Source of the DNA: Microdochium bolleyi
Lineage: Eukaryota > Ascomycota > Sordariomycetes > Xylariales > Microdochiaceae
Reading direction: 5' to 3'
Length of the DNA: 64,000 bases
Assembly (NCBI GenBank): GCA_001566295.1
Contig: KQ964246.1
Span: 2,852,001 to 2,916,000 of the forward strand
Part shown: piece after piece, positions 31,729 through 44,544 of the stretch
Layout of the letters: the number at the start of each line of letters is the position of its first letter
Position numbering within the stretch: the first letter of the stretch is position 1
Position numbers and translations under genes: made by a program
The notes under the pieces: model-generated
What the model was told of the DNA's origin: nothing
Database searches by the model: none
What the model saw: the letters and a program-made list of their open reading frames with translations, nothing else

Positions 31729-34700
31729 ATTTCTTTATTCTTATAAACACATCATTCGAAGCCTCGGATCCGGGGTCACAGACCAGGTCACCGAGGACTA
31801 GCATCGGAGTTGGTTGGCTATAGTGGTTATTCTAGCAGTTGGTCATGCACAGTGTGGGCGTGCGAACGGAGTAGGCGGTGGGTGCATGAGATCAGATGCA
31901 GGCCTGTCTGCATACCGTAGCGACTTTTGTATGTCATGATCTGGAGATAGAAAGTCGTTGTCGGATATCTTTCCACAAAAACATCCCACAGTCTTTGACG
32001 GTCAAGCTGCATAGAGTGCATGAGCCCCTCGAGGCAGCATCCTGCAAGTCCTTACTCGCTGCTTTTGGTCGTTGTATGGCCCTCGTAGTCCCGCTGCCAA
32101 GTGCGAAGCCTCAGCAAGACGCGGAGGCATCTTGCCGTTCGATGCGTGCATGGCCGGCGGCCTATAATGCGGCCCGGACAGAGCCAGCTCACTGATTCAG
32201 TCGGCACACACACTCGAGGAGGGGCTGGGAAGACGGCAGGCCGCGAGCCCTCCTCCATATTCCCTCAACAGAGCTTTCCCTCCCGCCTTCCCCCAAAAAT
32301 GCACGCCCGCACAAACACAAGACCACCACCCTCCACCAGTGTCCTGCCTGAGGTAGGTATATGCTCGAGCTGTCTTCTTTGGCTGAGAAATCCACACCTA
32401 AACCCGTGGACCAGCGGGCTGATTTACCAGATGGCACACACAGACACCCACACACACACATACGAAAATGCCATCTTCGGGACAAGACATGCACAAAGGA
32501 AGGGGGTGGTGGGTGTGCTGCGGTAGGCGTCCAGCTGGACACGTCGGTATAAGTCATTCGCATGTCATCCAGCCACCCTTTTCTTTTCTCTATCTGCTGT
32601 GCTGTGCTGTGCTGCCGTCGCACACTTTTGCTTCACCGCACTTGCGATTCTGCTTGTGTGGTGGGAAAGGTGTGTCTGCCTGCCTGCCTGCCTGCCTGCC
32701 TGCCCGCTGGCCTTAGAAAGAGAGTGGGTAGGTAGGGAAGAAGCGGATGTGGCGGTTCGTCCCCAGCAGCTTTTGCCCCCCTCCCTTCAGATTTGCAGGC
32801 AAGCAGGCAGGCAGGCGATTTTGCCCTTGCCCAGGTTTTTTTTCTTTCTTGAAACAGGCGTCTCCTCGCAGGAACCTGCGAATACCCAGGTTAGGGGGAA
32901 TTTAATTCAAGGCAGCCACGGCACATGCCCATGCACATGTACAAAGCCTGAGGGCGGCCTGTGCAGAGTCTCCTTGCGATGCTTCGGGCGCGGAGATTGT
33001 CGTCGCGTGTGTGGATTCCATGGATGTGTCCTGATGCGGGCAGCTGCATCGCAGACTGGTGTCACGTCTTTATCCACCGATCAGGCGTCTGTTTGTTTAT
33101 TTTGTCTCGACGATCTCTCACGCGTGCCGGATGTTGATATTTTGGTAGAAGCACGCACGTATGGCCTACGCTTTGGGCCCTCGGGTGCACGATCCTGGGA
33201 GTCATGTACAGGCCCCGCATGTCTCGGCTGCAACGCTGTCGACGCTTCAGCCGGATTCTGACAGGGCCGCGAGTCCCTCGAGAGTCCAGCCTCCAGGGCA
33301 CAGCGAAGTGGGAAAACGTGCCCCATGCTGCGTACAATCAGCAGCAGACACGTCGAAACGCTCGAGCATGGCTGCACTGGTCAGCATTGGCGCTCCCGCA
33401 CCTCCTCTAGGTTCTAGCGACCTGACCACACCCCGCCAGTCCACCACGGTCTGCATTGTGCGGAACAGGGTCTGGTGGATGGCGGCTCCCAGGGGCCAAA
33501 GACTGGCAGCAGGTGATATATGTCTGGTAGCCAACGGAACGAGATGCCTGGCCGCAGGAAGAAGTGCGACCGTTTACGGCGTGCTAGAGACTGGTTTCCA
33601 TGTGCTGTATCTTGGCTTGAAGCAGATGGCCTTGCTCGCGGATGGAGCATTGACGCGAGTGACAGGACCTGGCTGTTGAACTTCTCCTCCAGTTCTCTGT
33701 TTCGATACACCCTTGCGCAGAGCAATACCCCAGGCGGTGCTTTAATCCACTTTTGGCGTAGTGTGTCCCAGTATCCCGGGAGGTGCATGGGGTCGTGCCC
33801 GGAGTGGAAGACGTCTAATTTGACAGGGGCCACAGCCAGACTAGAGCAGAGTTAAGCGCCGGGAGACCAGTGCGCCAGTGCTGCAGTCCGGCCAATCACA
33901 AGCCGTCCGCTGGCTTCTGGGTGGAAGCCGTTCGCGCCGAGGAGCGATGGCCAGACTGCAATGTGTTGCGGATGCCTATTGGCCGGCTGGGCAGCAGTTA
34001 AGCGCTGGCAATGTGCAGCATCTGAAGGTGTGGCAGACTTGACTCTTCAGGTCCGCTCCTCCACAATCTCACTCGTCACGGCCTGCTTTGACCTGATCGT
34101 CAAAGGAGGGTATCCCAGTGTCCACATGGCAAGTCCACATCTCCAGCCCATAAGACGCACACTCGCGGGTCTGTGCTACAGACATCGTGGGCTTCGTCGA
34201 AAGGGCTCTTCACCAAGTGTCGTAGCATGGACGGCCCTGCCTCTCTGATCGGCGTGCGGAACAGAGCATATGTGACCTCGCAGCAAATGGCGGTGGTGAG
34301 ACAGGGACAAGGGGACTAGCACGGCTGGCCCCTCACACAATGGCAGGCAAAGAGCCACGACTGATCTGGTAATAGATAGGACGAGTCTTTGTGAGGTGCC
34401 CGGCGTCGTTCGCGTGATGGGGCACGCAGGCTAGGCATGGTACTCTTTAGACAACTGGGTCCACTCGGCACATGTGCCTAGCCATCTTTCTTGTCGCTCT
34501 TAGTGATACTGCCGACACCAGGTCAGAAGAGGATCACCCCCCGCAGATGGCCACCGCAAAGTCCATCAAGCTGCCGAGGTGCACACCGACAAGTACCCAG
34601 AGGCCTGGAGACCCACAGCTCCTTAGGTCCAGAGGTCGGGACTGTGATGCGACGGTGTTGGCATGGTTGTAAATAGCGTCAATGAGGTCGTATCGTGAAG

Positions 34701-36496
34701 GACCACAGAGTCCTGGTGCTGTCTTCAGTGGAATGGGGTACATCCGCCCCTGCAGGACGCTCCCTCCAGGGACCCATGACCAGCGTGAAGAGCAGCCAGC
34801 GCAGCTCATGATACCGAGCCAGGACACAGGGCGGTGTGTGCGCTCCGATGAATGTTTCCGAGGTCACTGACGACTCGCTCGACGTGTTGGCCCTGGGCCC
34901 TGGGGATGGGCTGCGAGGAAGCTTGTACTACGTAGGGTTTCGGAGCTTTCGATTCGGCAGCCAGCAGCATGGAACCGGACCGTCGGGTCTGGCGTCCCGG
35001 AAGTGACCAGGGCTGCCACGGTCCACCAACGGGTCGCCTTCGTTGTGAGCATCAATACTGATCTCTGCCCAACGTTTGTTGATTGCTTGCCTCAGTGAGT
35101 AATCATGGACGGGAGGGAGGGTGTTCGTGTGACAATAGCATCTGCTTGCTACATTGCACCGACCCAGCCAGAATGGCACCAGGACATTGCGCCGTGTGCT
35201 GGGCTCTGCATTAGTGTCGTAGGATGGGCATTGTGGCGGTGGGCGTGTCATTGGGCACCGGGACGGCGGGACTTTCCTAGCTTTGAACTAAGTTGTGACG
35301 AGGCAAAGCACCAGCAGTCGTCACATCATCCTAATACATAGCTGTCAATGTGACATTGTCAATGACGAGCTGCCGACAGTTGGGCAGCTGGCCTGACGGC
35401 ACTGCAGGCAGCAGGTACCATCTGATGTCGTCGGTCGTGGATGTGAGGAGTTCCTTGCTGGGTCGACCCTTGAGGGAGAGTGTTGCGGTGAGTCTGGGCC
35501 GGGCTGTAACTGTCGACGTGACGCACGAGACGGGGGACTTTTGACTCTTGCGAGTGATGCATGGGTGCACTTGATCGGCAACGGACAAGCCGAGGTGGCT
35601 GGGCATGATGGAACCCTGGGGGCATCTGTGCAGCTTGACCAAGACATTTGTGCTGGCATACTACCGGGGAAAGCCAGCGACTGTGGTGAGCATCGTGCTG
35701 AGGTCTCGTTGCTTGACGGCGTCTGCACGTTGTGCTAGGCGTGGGGTCTCGTTGTTTAGCTCGCATCCTGTCTGTGGCGTATGTGATGAACAAGGAGCTA
35801 GGGTCTCGTAGTTTTGTCCAGACAGCAATTGGGTTGATTGTTGGCTGGCTGGTCACAAACCTTGTCGTGCTCTTCCGCGTTCAGCGCCGGATTCAGCGCT
35901 AGTTCCGCCCGTGGCTGCCTGGCGCGCATGAGATTTTGCTCACGTGAACACAGCCAACGACTGCCAACATTCGAAGACCGCAACTGCGCACCCATCTTGT
36001 GGTCATCACTGGTCAGTGACATGATGCTTCCCTGTCGACTTTTTATTTATTTATCACACATCCAATGGAATGTAGATTGAGCAGCGCCCTCATAGGGCGA
36101 CTAATAGTGCCGTGAGTGCGTTGTCGGGTACATGTTCCGTTGCGAGTCTGCCACGCTGCTTGGAAGTCTTGCGACGCTTGTGACGGAGAAATTTGTGTTT
36201 CCAAGAGCCCAGGAGGAAGCTGCCGGATGGGGGCTGCGCCTCGGCACGCCGGGGAAACCTGTTACGACTTTGCGGCTCCCGCTGCAGCCATCAAGACCAA
36301 CATTCTCGGCGTGTTGGTTCGCGCCCCATGTCCTCTCACGCTATATTAGGAGCTCTCCATGCGTTGTTGGTTCTGTCATCTTGGCCACAACCCGTCGCGT
36401 ATCTTCTTCCCTTTCGGCTTAGCAGCGAGCGTGAATCTCCGAAGGGGGACATGACTCCTTTGTGCCAATACTTGACAGTCAAGGTACCAGGTACTC
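31729..36496. other. gene-poor interval of 4.8 kb
   Basis: No recognisable gene on either strand. It contains CA-rich simple sequence near 32437-32462 and tandem TGCTG and TGCC repeats near 32590-32815. Several 90-220 codon frames have irregular translations and no domains. The end next to 36.5 kb is the 3' flank of FAN1. Confidence 0.55.
32594..32815. repeat. TGCTG and TGCC short tandem repeats with inverted arm
   Basis: TGCTG units occur at about 32594-32616 and about seven CTGC/TGCC units at about 32676-32704. A complementary GGCA/AGGC tract follows at about 32796-32815. The last two are inverted relative to each other, about 90 bp apart, and could pair as a hairpin. Confidence 0.8.
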
Positions 36497-39180
36497 TCAA
36501 ACTTCGCGGACTTCGTCCGCAACTGCGTTACACAGGGCTACCCTGATCCCAGCCCCTGTCAACACGTGTATCCAGAGCCGCTGTGTGTCGCTCAGCCTAT
36601 CATTAGCGCTCTTCACCTCGGAGAACATGACCTCTTTTGCAGGCTCCGACCTCCACAAGATCAGGTCGGGGATACCGCCACCCCTCTGACCATATTCCTG
36701 GGCCATGACCTTGCATATCGTGGCCAGCGCAGCTCCGTTAAAGCACTCTGCAAGCTCGAGTAGGTCCTGAAGCTCGTAGTCCCAGTTCAGCCCAACCACG
36801 CACGTCCGCCTCTCGCGTTCCCGTTTGTCCACTGCCTCAATCAGTCGGGCAGCCTGACCATTGGCGATCTCGACGAGGCGGTGATTGATCTCTGTAGATC
36901 TGGTTGGGTAGAAGGCGTCTGTGTGCAGATCGAGCGGGCACATCTGGTATGCTGTCTGGAAGACGTTTGGAATGTAGAGGAACAGTATGTCGAAGAACAG
37001 ATATGCAAAGAGTGTTCGGACAATGCCTCCTTCGGCGTGGTAGCCCTTCCAGCCGTTTGCCCTGTAGTCGCTTAGACACATAGCCTCAACGCTGCACTCA
37101 CCACCGCCCTCGGCCTCGTCAACCCAAATCGTCTTTGTACTGGGTCCTCTCCCCTTCTTGCCCTGGATGTCATCCTTCTTGAGCTGGACGCCGTGAATGT
37201 AATGCTCCTCGGGTTGCTTCAGTCGGACGTGGCCGAAGTCATGCTGTAGACGTTTCGGCACCTTCAGCTGCTTCTCCAGCTTGACCATTCTCTTCTGAAT
37301 ATCATAGTGATATATCAAGTGGCAGTCTCGGTCTTCTAGCGCGATCTCGCATGTCGTGACTGCAATGCGTTTCCAGTGTTTCTTCTGAAGCTCAGGATCC
37401 GTGATTGACGGGTTTTCTTCCAAGGCGTACATGTAGTGCTCTTCGAGAAGAGCCTTGCGCTGATACCAGGAACCACGTCGAGCTAGGTGGAAAAGCCGCT
37501 GCTCAAGTAGCTCGGACAGGAGCTCGTGCTCTCGTTTGTGATCTTTCAGTCGACCATAGGTATGCGCAGCTTTGTGCACAATCCTGGTGTACGAATGTCC
37601 TGGGTTGAGTCGTCGAAGGTATGCACCTTCACCAGAGTCATACACTCTGTCTTCTTTGAGTTGCTCCTCCACGAGCAAAGACCTCCATCGGGGGTACACC
37701 TTCTCAAAAATCTGAATGACTCTCCGGAAATCAGTCTCCCTGACTGGCCCATTGAATTCCAAAATGTTGTCGATGGCGAATTCGGTCCGCATTGAGGTCT
37801 CAAATTCTAGTAGTTGAGCTCGTGAAGCAAATATGTTCGCGGATCGGCTAACGACGTACTCTGGAAAATTGCGACGTGATATCTTGGCGAGAATGATGGC
37901 AGTCAAGGACTTGTCTGTCCACTCCGTCGACCTGTAGAATACGAGATGGACTCGTTCGAACAGCTTAAGCACAGGTAATGACAGCCTGATGCATGGCCCC
38001 GTGATAGCTAATATCTTCTCCAGGAAGTGTCTGTTTCTGTTCGAGTCGTCGGGACTATCTGGAGCTGGTGAACCGGGCTCAGGGGTTGGGCTGTCGATGG
38101 AAGTAGCAGAGTCCATGGTACTGGACCGCCTGAGACCAACCGCAAAGAGACCAGATTGCTGCCGGCTCGTCCGACATATCGACTTTGCGATGTCCCCCTT
38201 GTTCTTGCCCTGGACCTTGGCCTCCTTGGCGAAAGCTTTGACTTCGTCCAGGCTAAGGAGCGATACAGCCTCGTCCACGGTGGTAATGCACTCGTCTGAG
38301 GTGTCTGCAAAGGCAAATGTGGTGGCGAGGCAAGTTTCCTCCTCAATATAATCAGCAGCAGAAGCGCTGTCCTTAGTAACCTCGTTGTTTACTAGTGGCG
38401 GAAGATCCCTGGGAAGCTGTAGGTCACGGACAGCACCTTCGACATCTTGAATGTCCGAGTGGTAGCCCAGCTTCTCTTTCCGGTACCACTGGGCGTTCTT
38501 CCTCAGGAAGAGACGGACATATCTAAATCCAGTCAGTGCTGTGCATGTATGAGGTACTTGGTGTTAAGAAGCACGTACAAGAACTGGCTTTCATAGGGTA
38601 GGGCCTTCCACATGTCGAACACCGCGCTTTCACGCGAGTCAAACAGGTGAGACTCCTCATCGAGGACCGTGTCCAATGCAAGATTGAATGCATCCACATA
38701 TAGAGAGCTCTTGCCTCGCACCCAATTTCGCGAGTCGAGCCTCGAGGCAGCCGAGTCTGTCTGATCGCTATCCGCCTCGCTCTGTGAAGCCTTGAAGTAC
38801 TCGTATTGCTGAATAGCCTCTTCATCTGATACGATGGCGGGCAGAGAGCTTTCGATGGCAGTGAGCCGAACTGGGCGGTCGTCATCCGCACCAAGACTTG
38901 GCGAGCCTTCTCGCGAGAAGTCGTCGTTCGTTGCAGGACGATCACGGCTTATTGGCCGTCTCACGGGCAATGCCGCGCGTGAGAAGTCATCCAGAGTGTT
39001 CTCTGCTTCTTCGTTGTCGTCGCCATCGTCGTCTTCATTGTCACTATCGGCAACTTCCTCTCTTTTCAGCCGCTTTGTCGGTCGTTCAGTAGACTTGTGC
39101 GTTGTTGCGGTTGTCGCTTTCTGGGTTGCCGTCGGTTGACCAGCAGAGCCGACTTTCGTTCTCTTCACAAATGCATCCAT
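36497..39180 (-). CDS. FAN1: Fanconi-associated nuclease FAN1
   Basis: Structure-specific nuclease for interstrand-crosslink repair. Two exons give 875 aa: 39180-38579 and 38522-36497, with a 56-nt intron (GTACGTG donor). The N-terminal 200 residues are basic and acidic and disordered (KRTKVGS, PTKRLKREE). A SAP-like segment near VDEAVSLLSLDEVKAFAKEA comes next, then helical TPR-like repeats (EQLKEDRVYDSGEGAYLRRL onward). The C-terminal VRR-NUC domain has GGGIPDLILW and MFSEVKSANDRLSDTQRLW, giving the PD...ExK nuclease residues. The Cys4 UBZ of animal FAN1 is not seen. It shares a 393-bp promoter with SDC1. Confidence 0.94.
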
Positions 39181-39573
39181 ACCAAAAGAGCTGTGGACAG
39201 ATCCATTTTCGCCACTACAAGGTGTTCTCTGGCTCTTGGGCTTTGAATCTGTGATGACCTCATCGGAGCGCGTCCGTCGCGTCTTGTGGAAGTGGGATGA
39301 TCTGGTTCATAACACGATATCACGGGATCTGGCGTTTCCAATTTGCGATAATAGGTGGGGCACTTCTCGTTCCTCCCCGCTGCCTGGGCCAAACAAACGC
39401 TGCAATCAAGCAACCAAGCAACCAAGCACTCCAGCTTACCTAACAAGACAAGCTTCCGGCGATCACCTCAACCTCGCGACACCACAGCACACACACTGCT
39501 TCCTCACCACGAATCACTTTGTTCCCGAACCAATCCTTCGCACACTTGCCCAGCCAAGGAATCAACAGCCATT
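39181..39573. promoter_or_regulatory. bidirectional promoter, FAN1 / SDC1
   Basis: The start codons of FAN1 (minus) and SDC1 (plus) are 393 bp apart, so one short region must drive both. No specific factor site stands out. Confidence 0.6.
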
Positions 39574-40272
39574 ATGGCCGACGACAAGACTCAAACCCCC
39601 GTCCCACCGCCTCCAATCCCCTCCTACGCGACCAGCCCGGCTCCTGGGCCCGCCGCGCCCATGGCCACCGACGATGCGCCAGCAGTGGCAGCAGCAGCAG
39701 CCACACCAGAAGCAGCACCCGCTGCGACCCCCACGACCGTGAAGCAGGAGAAGGACGACATAGACATGGCCGACGCCGGCACACCAGCTGCAGCATCCAC
39801 GCCGGCAGCGCCCACAGAGCAGTCACCGGCCCCCGGATCCGCAGCTGCAGCTGCGCCGCCAGCGCGGACAGGCACACCGCTGCGCAACGCGGACGGCGGC
39901 AGCTCGTCCCGCGCGGCGTCGCAACACCCAGAACCCGCTGGTGGCAGTGGTGGCGGTGCCGCGCCGTACATGCCTGCTGCCCCTGCCGTGCACGGCGCCC
40001 CAGTCCGGCAGTACCTCAACCAGAATGTTACGGGTGTTTTGCTGGAAGGCATGAAGCAGCTTGCGCGAGAACAGTGAGTTTACGCCCTCTTCACCTACGC
40101 CTCAGATCTTTATGGGCGTGTGGCCGTTTAATTTCGGTTGTCTACGCATGCTGGTCCACGAATACTAATGCATAGTCATCTTCTCGCCAGACCACAAGAC
40201 CCTCTCCGGGTGCTGGGAGAGTTTCTCCTGAGCGCCTCCAAGCAGCGCGAGAACACGGCGAGCACGACTTAG
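39574..40272 (+). CDS. SDC1: COMPASS H3K4 methyltransferase subunit SDC1 (Dpy-30)
   Basis: Two exons give 193 aa: 39574-40073 and 40191-40272. The 117-nt intron has a GTGAGT donor and a TACTAAT branch site. The first 145 residues are Ala/Pro/Thr-rich low complexity. The C-terminal Dpy-30 helix pair spans the splice junction: VRQYLNQNVTGVLLEGMKQL then AREQPQDPLRVLGEFLLSAS. This motif docks the subunit in COMPASS (Set1/MLL-type complex), which methylates histone H3 Lys4 at promoters. The open frame extends upstream of the ATG, but the chosen ATG precedes the first well-behaved sequence. Confidence 0.92.
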
Positions 40273-41045
40273 ACCTTTCCACGAGCCCCCAGATTGGCGA
40301 GAGTGTGGATAGGAAGGAACGACAGGCGACAGGCTTGAGTTCCTTCAATGATCAGACATTACGAACAGCATGGCGTGGCGTAGCATTTTGATTGCGCGGA
40401 GTTCTTCTTGCGATGGGCTGAAAAGCAATAGGCGTATGGATTTTGAGCATTGCGTCGGGAGGTTCGGATTGCGACAACACAGGAAGCGGCCGATTAGTCC
40501 AAGTTGGCCGATAGTGTCGGGCCAGGGTGCTTGTTCATATGAGCGACACATTAGACAGATGGCAGATACAAGTCTTGCGATTGGGCTTGCTAGCGGAACA
40601 CTGATCAAGTCACATACTCAAAGGCAGTCATGCAAGTGTTTATTCTTATTTTTGATTAAGATGCTCTCTTTTTGTTTCTTCTCATGCTACCACCGGAGTC
40701 GCTGGGGAACAGAAACAGGTCTCTTTGGTTGTATATCATTTCGTGAATCTTAATTGTGATATCATGAGGCGCCCTGTAGTATCAAAAAGCACAAATGCCA
40801 TGTTTTCCCCTGTCCCAACCAAGAACTCCGTGTTGCGCGCATCTCTTCGAGCTACCTAGCCTAGCCCGTTCAAGGTTGCTACGGCTCAGAGCTGACGATA
40901 GCAACGACAACTTTTTTTGCAACCAACACGCCACAAACGCGCCCCGTACGCAAGATACCCTGACGGCCAGGCGAGACTGGGCCAGGGTACATGGTGCCGG
41001 GCGTGCTCAACTCATATTTCTGTTATTCAGAAACGAGGAGCTCGC
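40273..41045. other. intergenic region between convergent genes
   Basis: 3' flanks of SDC1 and the S13 gene. The middle (40600-40760) is A+T-rich, as expected for transcript ends. No gene was seen. Confidence 0.6.
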
Positions 41046-42007
41046 TTAAGCGACAATGGTGCTGGCGGTGGCGGACTCGTACTTCCAGGTGGGAGGAAGA
41101 ACACCGACGGACTTGTAGTAGCGGGCCAGGCGGTGGATACGGGACTCGATGAGAATGAGGCGGAACTTGGCGTCCTTGTCCTTGCGGTTGCGCTCAAGGT
41201 GCTTGCGGACGGAGACAGCCTGGAAAGCAGAGAATTAGCATTGTCAGTTACGGGTGGCGGGGGCGTGAGAGGGAACCAGCATCTCTGCTCGAGTGTGGAT
41301 TAAGGGCAGGACTCACCTTCTTGATCAGCATGTACAGGTCCTCGGGGAGCTCGGGAGCGAGGCCTATATACACGAAGAATCACACCGTCAGCCTTGACCA
41401 ACAGTGGCATTTTTTATCTTTGGGGGGTTTCCCAGTGTGCTCTCGTGGTTCACACGAAGTCTTTTGTTTTTCAAGGAGCGAAGCAGAGCAGCCGGCAGAT
41501 CGCGCAAGGCGAGTTGCAACAACCATCGGTGTCTTGTACGCTTGTCCTTTCTGGTTTCTACCATCTCTTTCGAGAATCGATCGCGAAGGGGTCATGTCGG
41601 GTCATGTCGTACCGTGGGACTTCAGGATGCGGAGGATCTTGTTGCCGGTGACGATGCGAACCTGGGCAACACCGTGGGCGTCACGGAGGACGACACCGAT
41701 CTGCGAGGGAGTAGCACCCTTCTTGGCGAGCCTGCAATTGTGTGAAGATAACCAGTTAGTCCTGAATCCTCCCGTGTGTATCGCACAGCCGCAATTTCGC
41801 CCTAATCTTCAATCGTAGACCGTCATGCTTCCATTACGGCGTCCGACAGGTCCTGAAAGGGTTGTTGCTCGATTGCTTGGTGGGTACGCACTTGCAGATC
41901 TGGTCCTCGACCTGGGCGGGAGTGGTCTTGAGCCACGCAGGGGGGGTCCGGCTGTAGGGCAGCGCGGAGGCTGAGATACCCTTTCCGTTGGAGTGAAGAC
42001 GACCCAT
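41046..42007 (-). CDS. RPS13: 40S ribosomal protein S13 (uS15)
   Basis: Four exons give 151 aa, the usual eukaryotic length: 42007-41892, 41731-41613, 41363-41317 and 41219-41046. Introns are 160, 249, 97 and 160... measured from the exon ends they are 41732-41891 (160), 41364-41612 (249) and 41220-41316 (97), that is three introns. The protein begins MGRLHSNGKGISASALPYSR and contains LAKKGATPSQIGVVLRDAHG, LPEDLYMLIKKAVSVRKHLE and RIHRLARYYKSVGVLPPTW. It belongs to the small-subunit platform. The upstream sequence has an AACCCT telobox-like motif near 42134 on the coding strand, as in many fungal ribosomal protein genes. I found no snoRNA motif in the 249-nt intron. Confidence 0.96.
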
Positions 42008-43114
42008 TTTGGCGGTTTGTTGTGTGGTTGTCGAGCGGAGTTGGCGACGAGTGTTGCTGGAGTTGGCTGGCGATCAGGTAATGGACTGGACTGGAGTCAG
42101 ATTGCGAAGCTGCTGCACAAACGCTGGGAGAGGGTTAGAGGATTTTTGGCTCCACGAAAAAGTTCAGCAGCGGCTGGCGAAGGATTGTGTGCTCAATTCG
42201 CGTGGCTGACAAGCACTGATTGGCTGCATGGCTGAAGACAGACCCACAAGCGCCCGAGGTTCTCCCGGTCCGTGCCAAGCCTGTCCATCGCGACTCCCCT
42301 GAGCGTGCCTAACCCAAATTTTCTTCGCAGCCAGAGATGTCCCCAAACCTGTATCATCTCTCAACAGTGCAGCCGAGGTCGACTAGCTTTCATCGCCTCA
42401 CATAACCACTGGTGATCCGATACGCGTCTCTGAGTGTCCTCCGCATCTCCGAAAGGAGTTGCGCGATATGCCCGTCATGACCTTAGCCCACGCGCGAGGA
42501 TGATCAGCATCACTGGTAAGTCACAAAACATCCTGTACGAATGCTTGGCCTGCCTACACCTTTACTTGTCACCTGATGATACACCACTTTATTTTACTTT
42601 TTCTGGTACCTCTTATATCATCGGGTCTTCGGACCCGAAATGTATTAAACGGACTTCTGATCTCACACAAGTTCACTCTTGCTGTCGGCTCCAACCTCTA
42701 CCCGTGCATTGTCGAGGTCAATGGCTAACCACTGCACACATAGCTCTCTTTGCCACTCTGCTCGAACTCTGAGCATACCTCTATAGTATTCTTCCATCGC
42801 TGTGAGAACCATGTGACTATCATTCGTATGATCTGATTTGACGTACTGGAGATGCGTGCTCCACGACAGCAGCTTTTGATGTTAGGGGCGTCGTTGGTAG
42901 CCATCACTGCGACCCATTTCACACGCACTCATAGTATCATGCACCACAAACACATGATTGCCATACCATGTTTGATGTTTTGACATGTTTATTCGTTTCG
43001 TCGTAATTCTACTCAGCGCGGAGCTTCTATTCTCGCGCCGCTTTTTGTCCCTTCCTTCCCCGGTTCTCTCGGGGTATCAAAAAAACTCCTGCTTTTCACC
43101 AAACTCGACACAAT
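42008..43114. other. intergenic region, S13 upstream / enolase downstream
   Basis: The first few hundred bases are the S13 promoter. The rest is A+T-richer, carries the TTCG stem-loop noted separately, and ends in the enolase 3' flank. No protein-coding signal was seen. Confidence 0.55.
42621..42638. other. perfect 7-bp stem with TTCG tetraloop
   Basis: TCGGGTC, loop TTCG, GACCCGA. A 7-bp perfect stem closed by the very stable C(UUCG)G tetraloop on the plus-strand RNA. It lies in A+T-rich intergenic sequence. It could be part of a structured RNA or of a transcript end; no RNA family was recognised. Confidence 0.6.
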
Positions 43115-44518
43115 TTACATGTTGACAGCAGTGCGGAAGCTCTCGCCAGAGTAGACGGCGTTGCTGCCGAGCTCCTCCTCGATGCGGAGGATCTGGTTGA
43201 GCTTGGCAAGACGCTCAGACCGGGCGGGAGCACCAGTCTTGATCTGGCCAGCGCGGAGACCGACGACGATGTCGGCGATGGTGACATCCTCGGTCTCACC
43301 GGAGCGGTGGGAGACCATGACGCCCCAGCCGTCGGCGTAGGAGTCCTTGGCGGCCTGGATGGACTCGGTGAGGGTACCGATCTGGTTGACCTTGAGCAGC
43401 AGAGCGTTGGCAGACTTAAGCTCGATGGCCTTCTTGATGCGGAGAGGGTTGGTGACGGTCAGATCATCACCGACAATCTGGCAAGTGCTGCCCTGGGTCT
43501 TGTAGAAATAGCTCCAGGCCTCCCAGTCGTCCTCGGCGAAGGGGTCCTCGATGGAGACAATGGGGTACTTCTTGCAGAGGTCGCTGTACATGGCGGCGAG
43601 CTCCTCGTAGGTGATCCACTTGCTCGAGTCGCTATCCGGGTTCTTGAAGTCGAGGTCGTACTTCTTGGCGTCCTCCTTGTAGAACTCGCTGGAGGCAACG
43701 TCCATGGCGATGTTGATCTGGCCAGTGTAGCCAGCCTCCTCGATAGCCTCAGTGATGAGCTCGAGAGCCTCGTCGGCAGTCTGGATATCGGGGGCGACAC
43801 CACCCTCGTCACCGACGTTACCAGCAGACTGGCCGTACTTCTTCTTGGCCAGCGACTTGAGCTTGTGGTAGACCTCGGCACCCTGGCGCATGGCCTCGGT
43901 GAAGGAAGCGGCCTTGGAGGGGACGATCATGAACTCCTGGAAGGCGAGACGGCCACCGGCGTGGGAGCCACCGTTGAGGACGTTCATGAAGGGGACGGGG
44001 AGGACGTAGGGCTTCTTGGTACCGGCGAGGTCGGAAACGTGAGCGTAGAGAGGGACGCCCTTCTCGGCGGCACCAGCCTTGGCAATGGCCAAGGAGACAC
44101 CGAGGATGGCGTTGGCACCAAGCTTTCCCTTGTTGGGGGTGCCATCGAGCTCGTTGAGGAAGGCATCGACAGCGCTCTGGTCCTTGACATCAAGGCCCTT
44201 CTCAATGACGGCGGGGGCAATGATGCTGTTGACGTTCTCGACAGCCTTGGTGACACCCTTGCCGAGCCACTTGGACTTGTCGCCGTCACGGAGCTCGACA
44301 GCCTCGTGCTGGCCTGGGAGTTGGGAAAGTGGTCAGCAGCCCGAGCTAAGCTGGGTCATCGAGTTGTTTGGGGAGGGGAGCGGCTTTGACATACCGGTCG
44401 AGGCACCAGAGGGGACAATGGCGCGGTGGAGGCCAGTCTCGGTCACGACATCGACCTCGACGGTGGGGTTGCCACGAGAGTCGTAGACGGAGCGGGCGTG
44501 GATCTTCTTGACAGCCAT
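43115..44518 (-). CDS. ENO1: enolase
   Basis: Glycolytic enzyme converting 2-phosphoglycerate to phosphoenolpyruvate in the cytosol. Two exons give 440 aa: 44518-44395 and 44313-43115, with an 81-nt intron (GTATG donor, CTCCCAG acceptor) inside the conserved GASTG-QHEAVELRD. All family marks are present: YDSRGNPTVEVD, PVPFMNVLNGGSHAGG, NVGDEGGVAPD, SIEDPFAEDDW, LLLKVNQIGTLTE and the signature VMVSHRSGETED. The high share of C-ending codons fits a strongly expressed gene. A spliced 5' leader is likely (see the 5' UTR intron). Confidence 0.97.
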
Positions 44519-44544
44519 GTTGGGTGATGTATTTGAGGTGAATT

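Noticed and set aside
41364..41612. snoRNA in the largest S13 intron
   Set aside because: No RTGATGA/CTGA box pair and no H/ACA hairpin arrangement was found by eye.
43307..44389. 360-codon plus-strand frame
   Set aside because: Antisense shadow of enolase caused by strong codon bias (C-ending codons).
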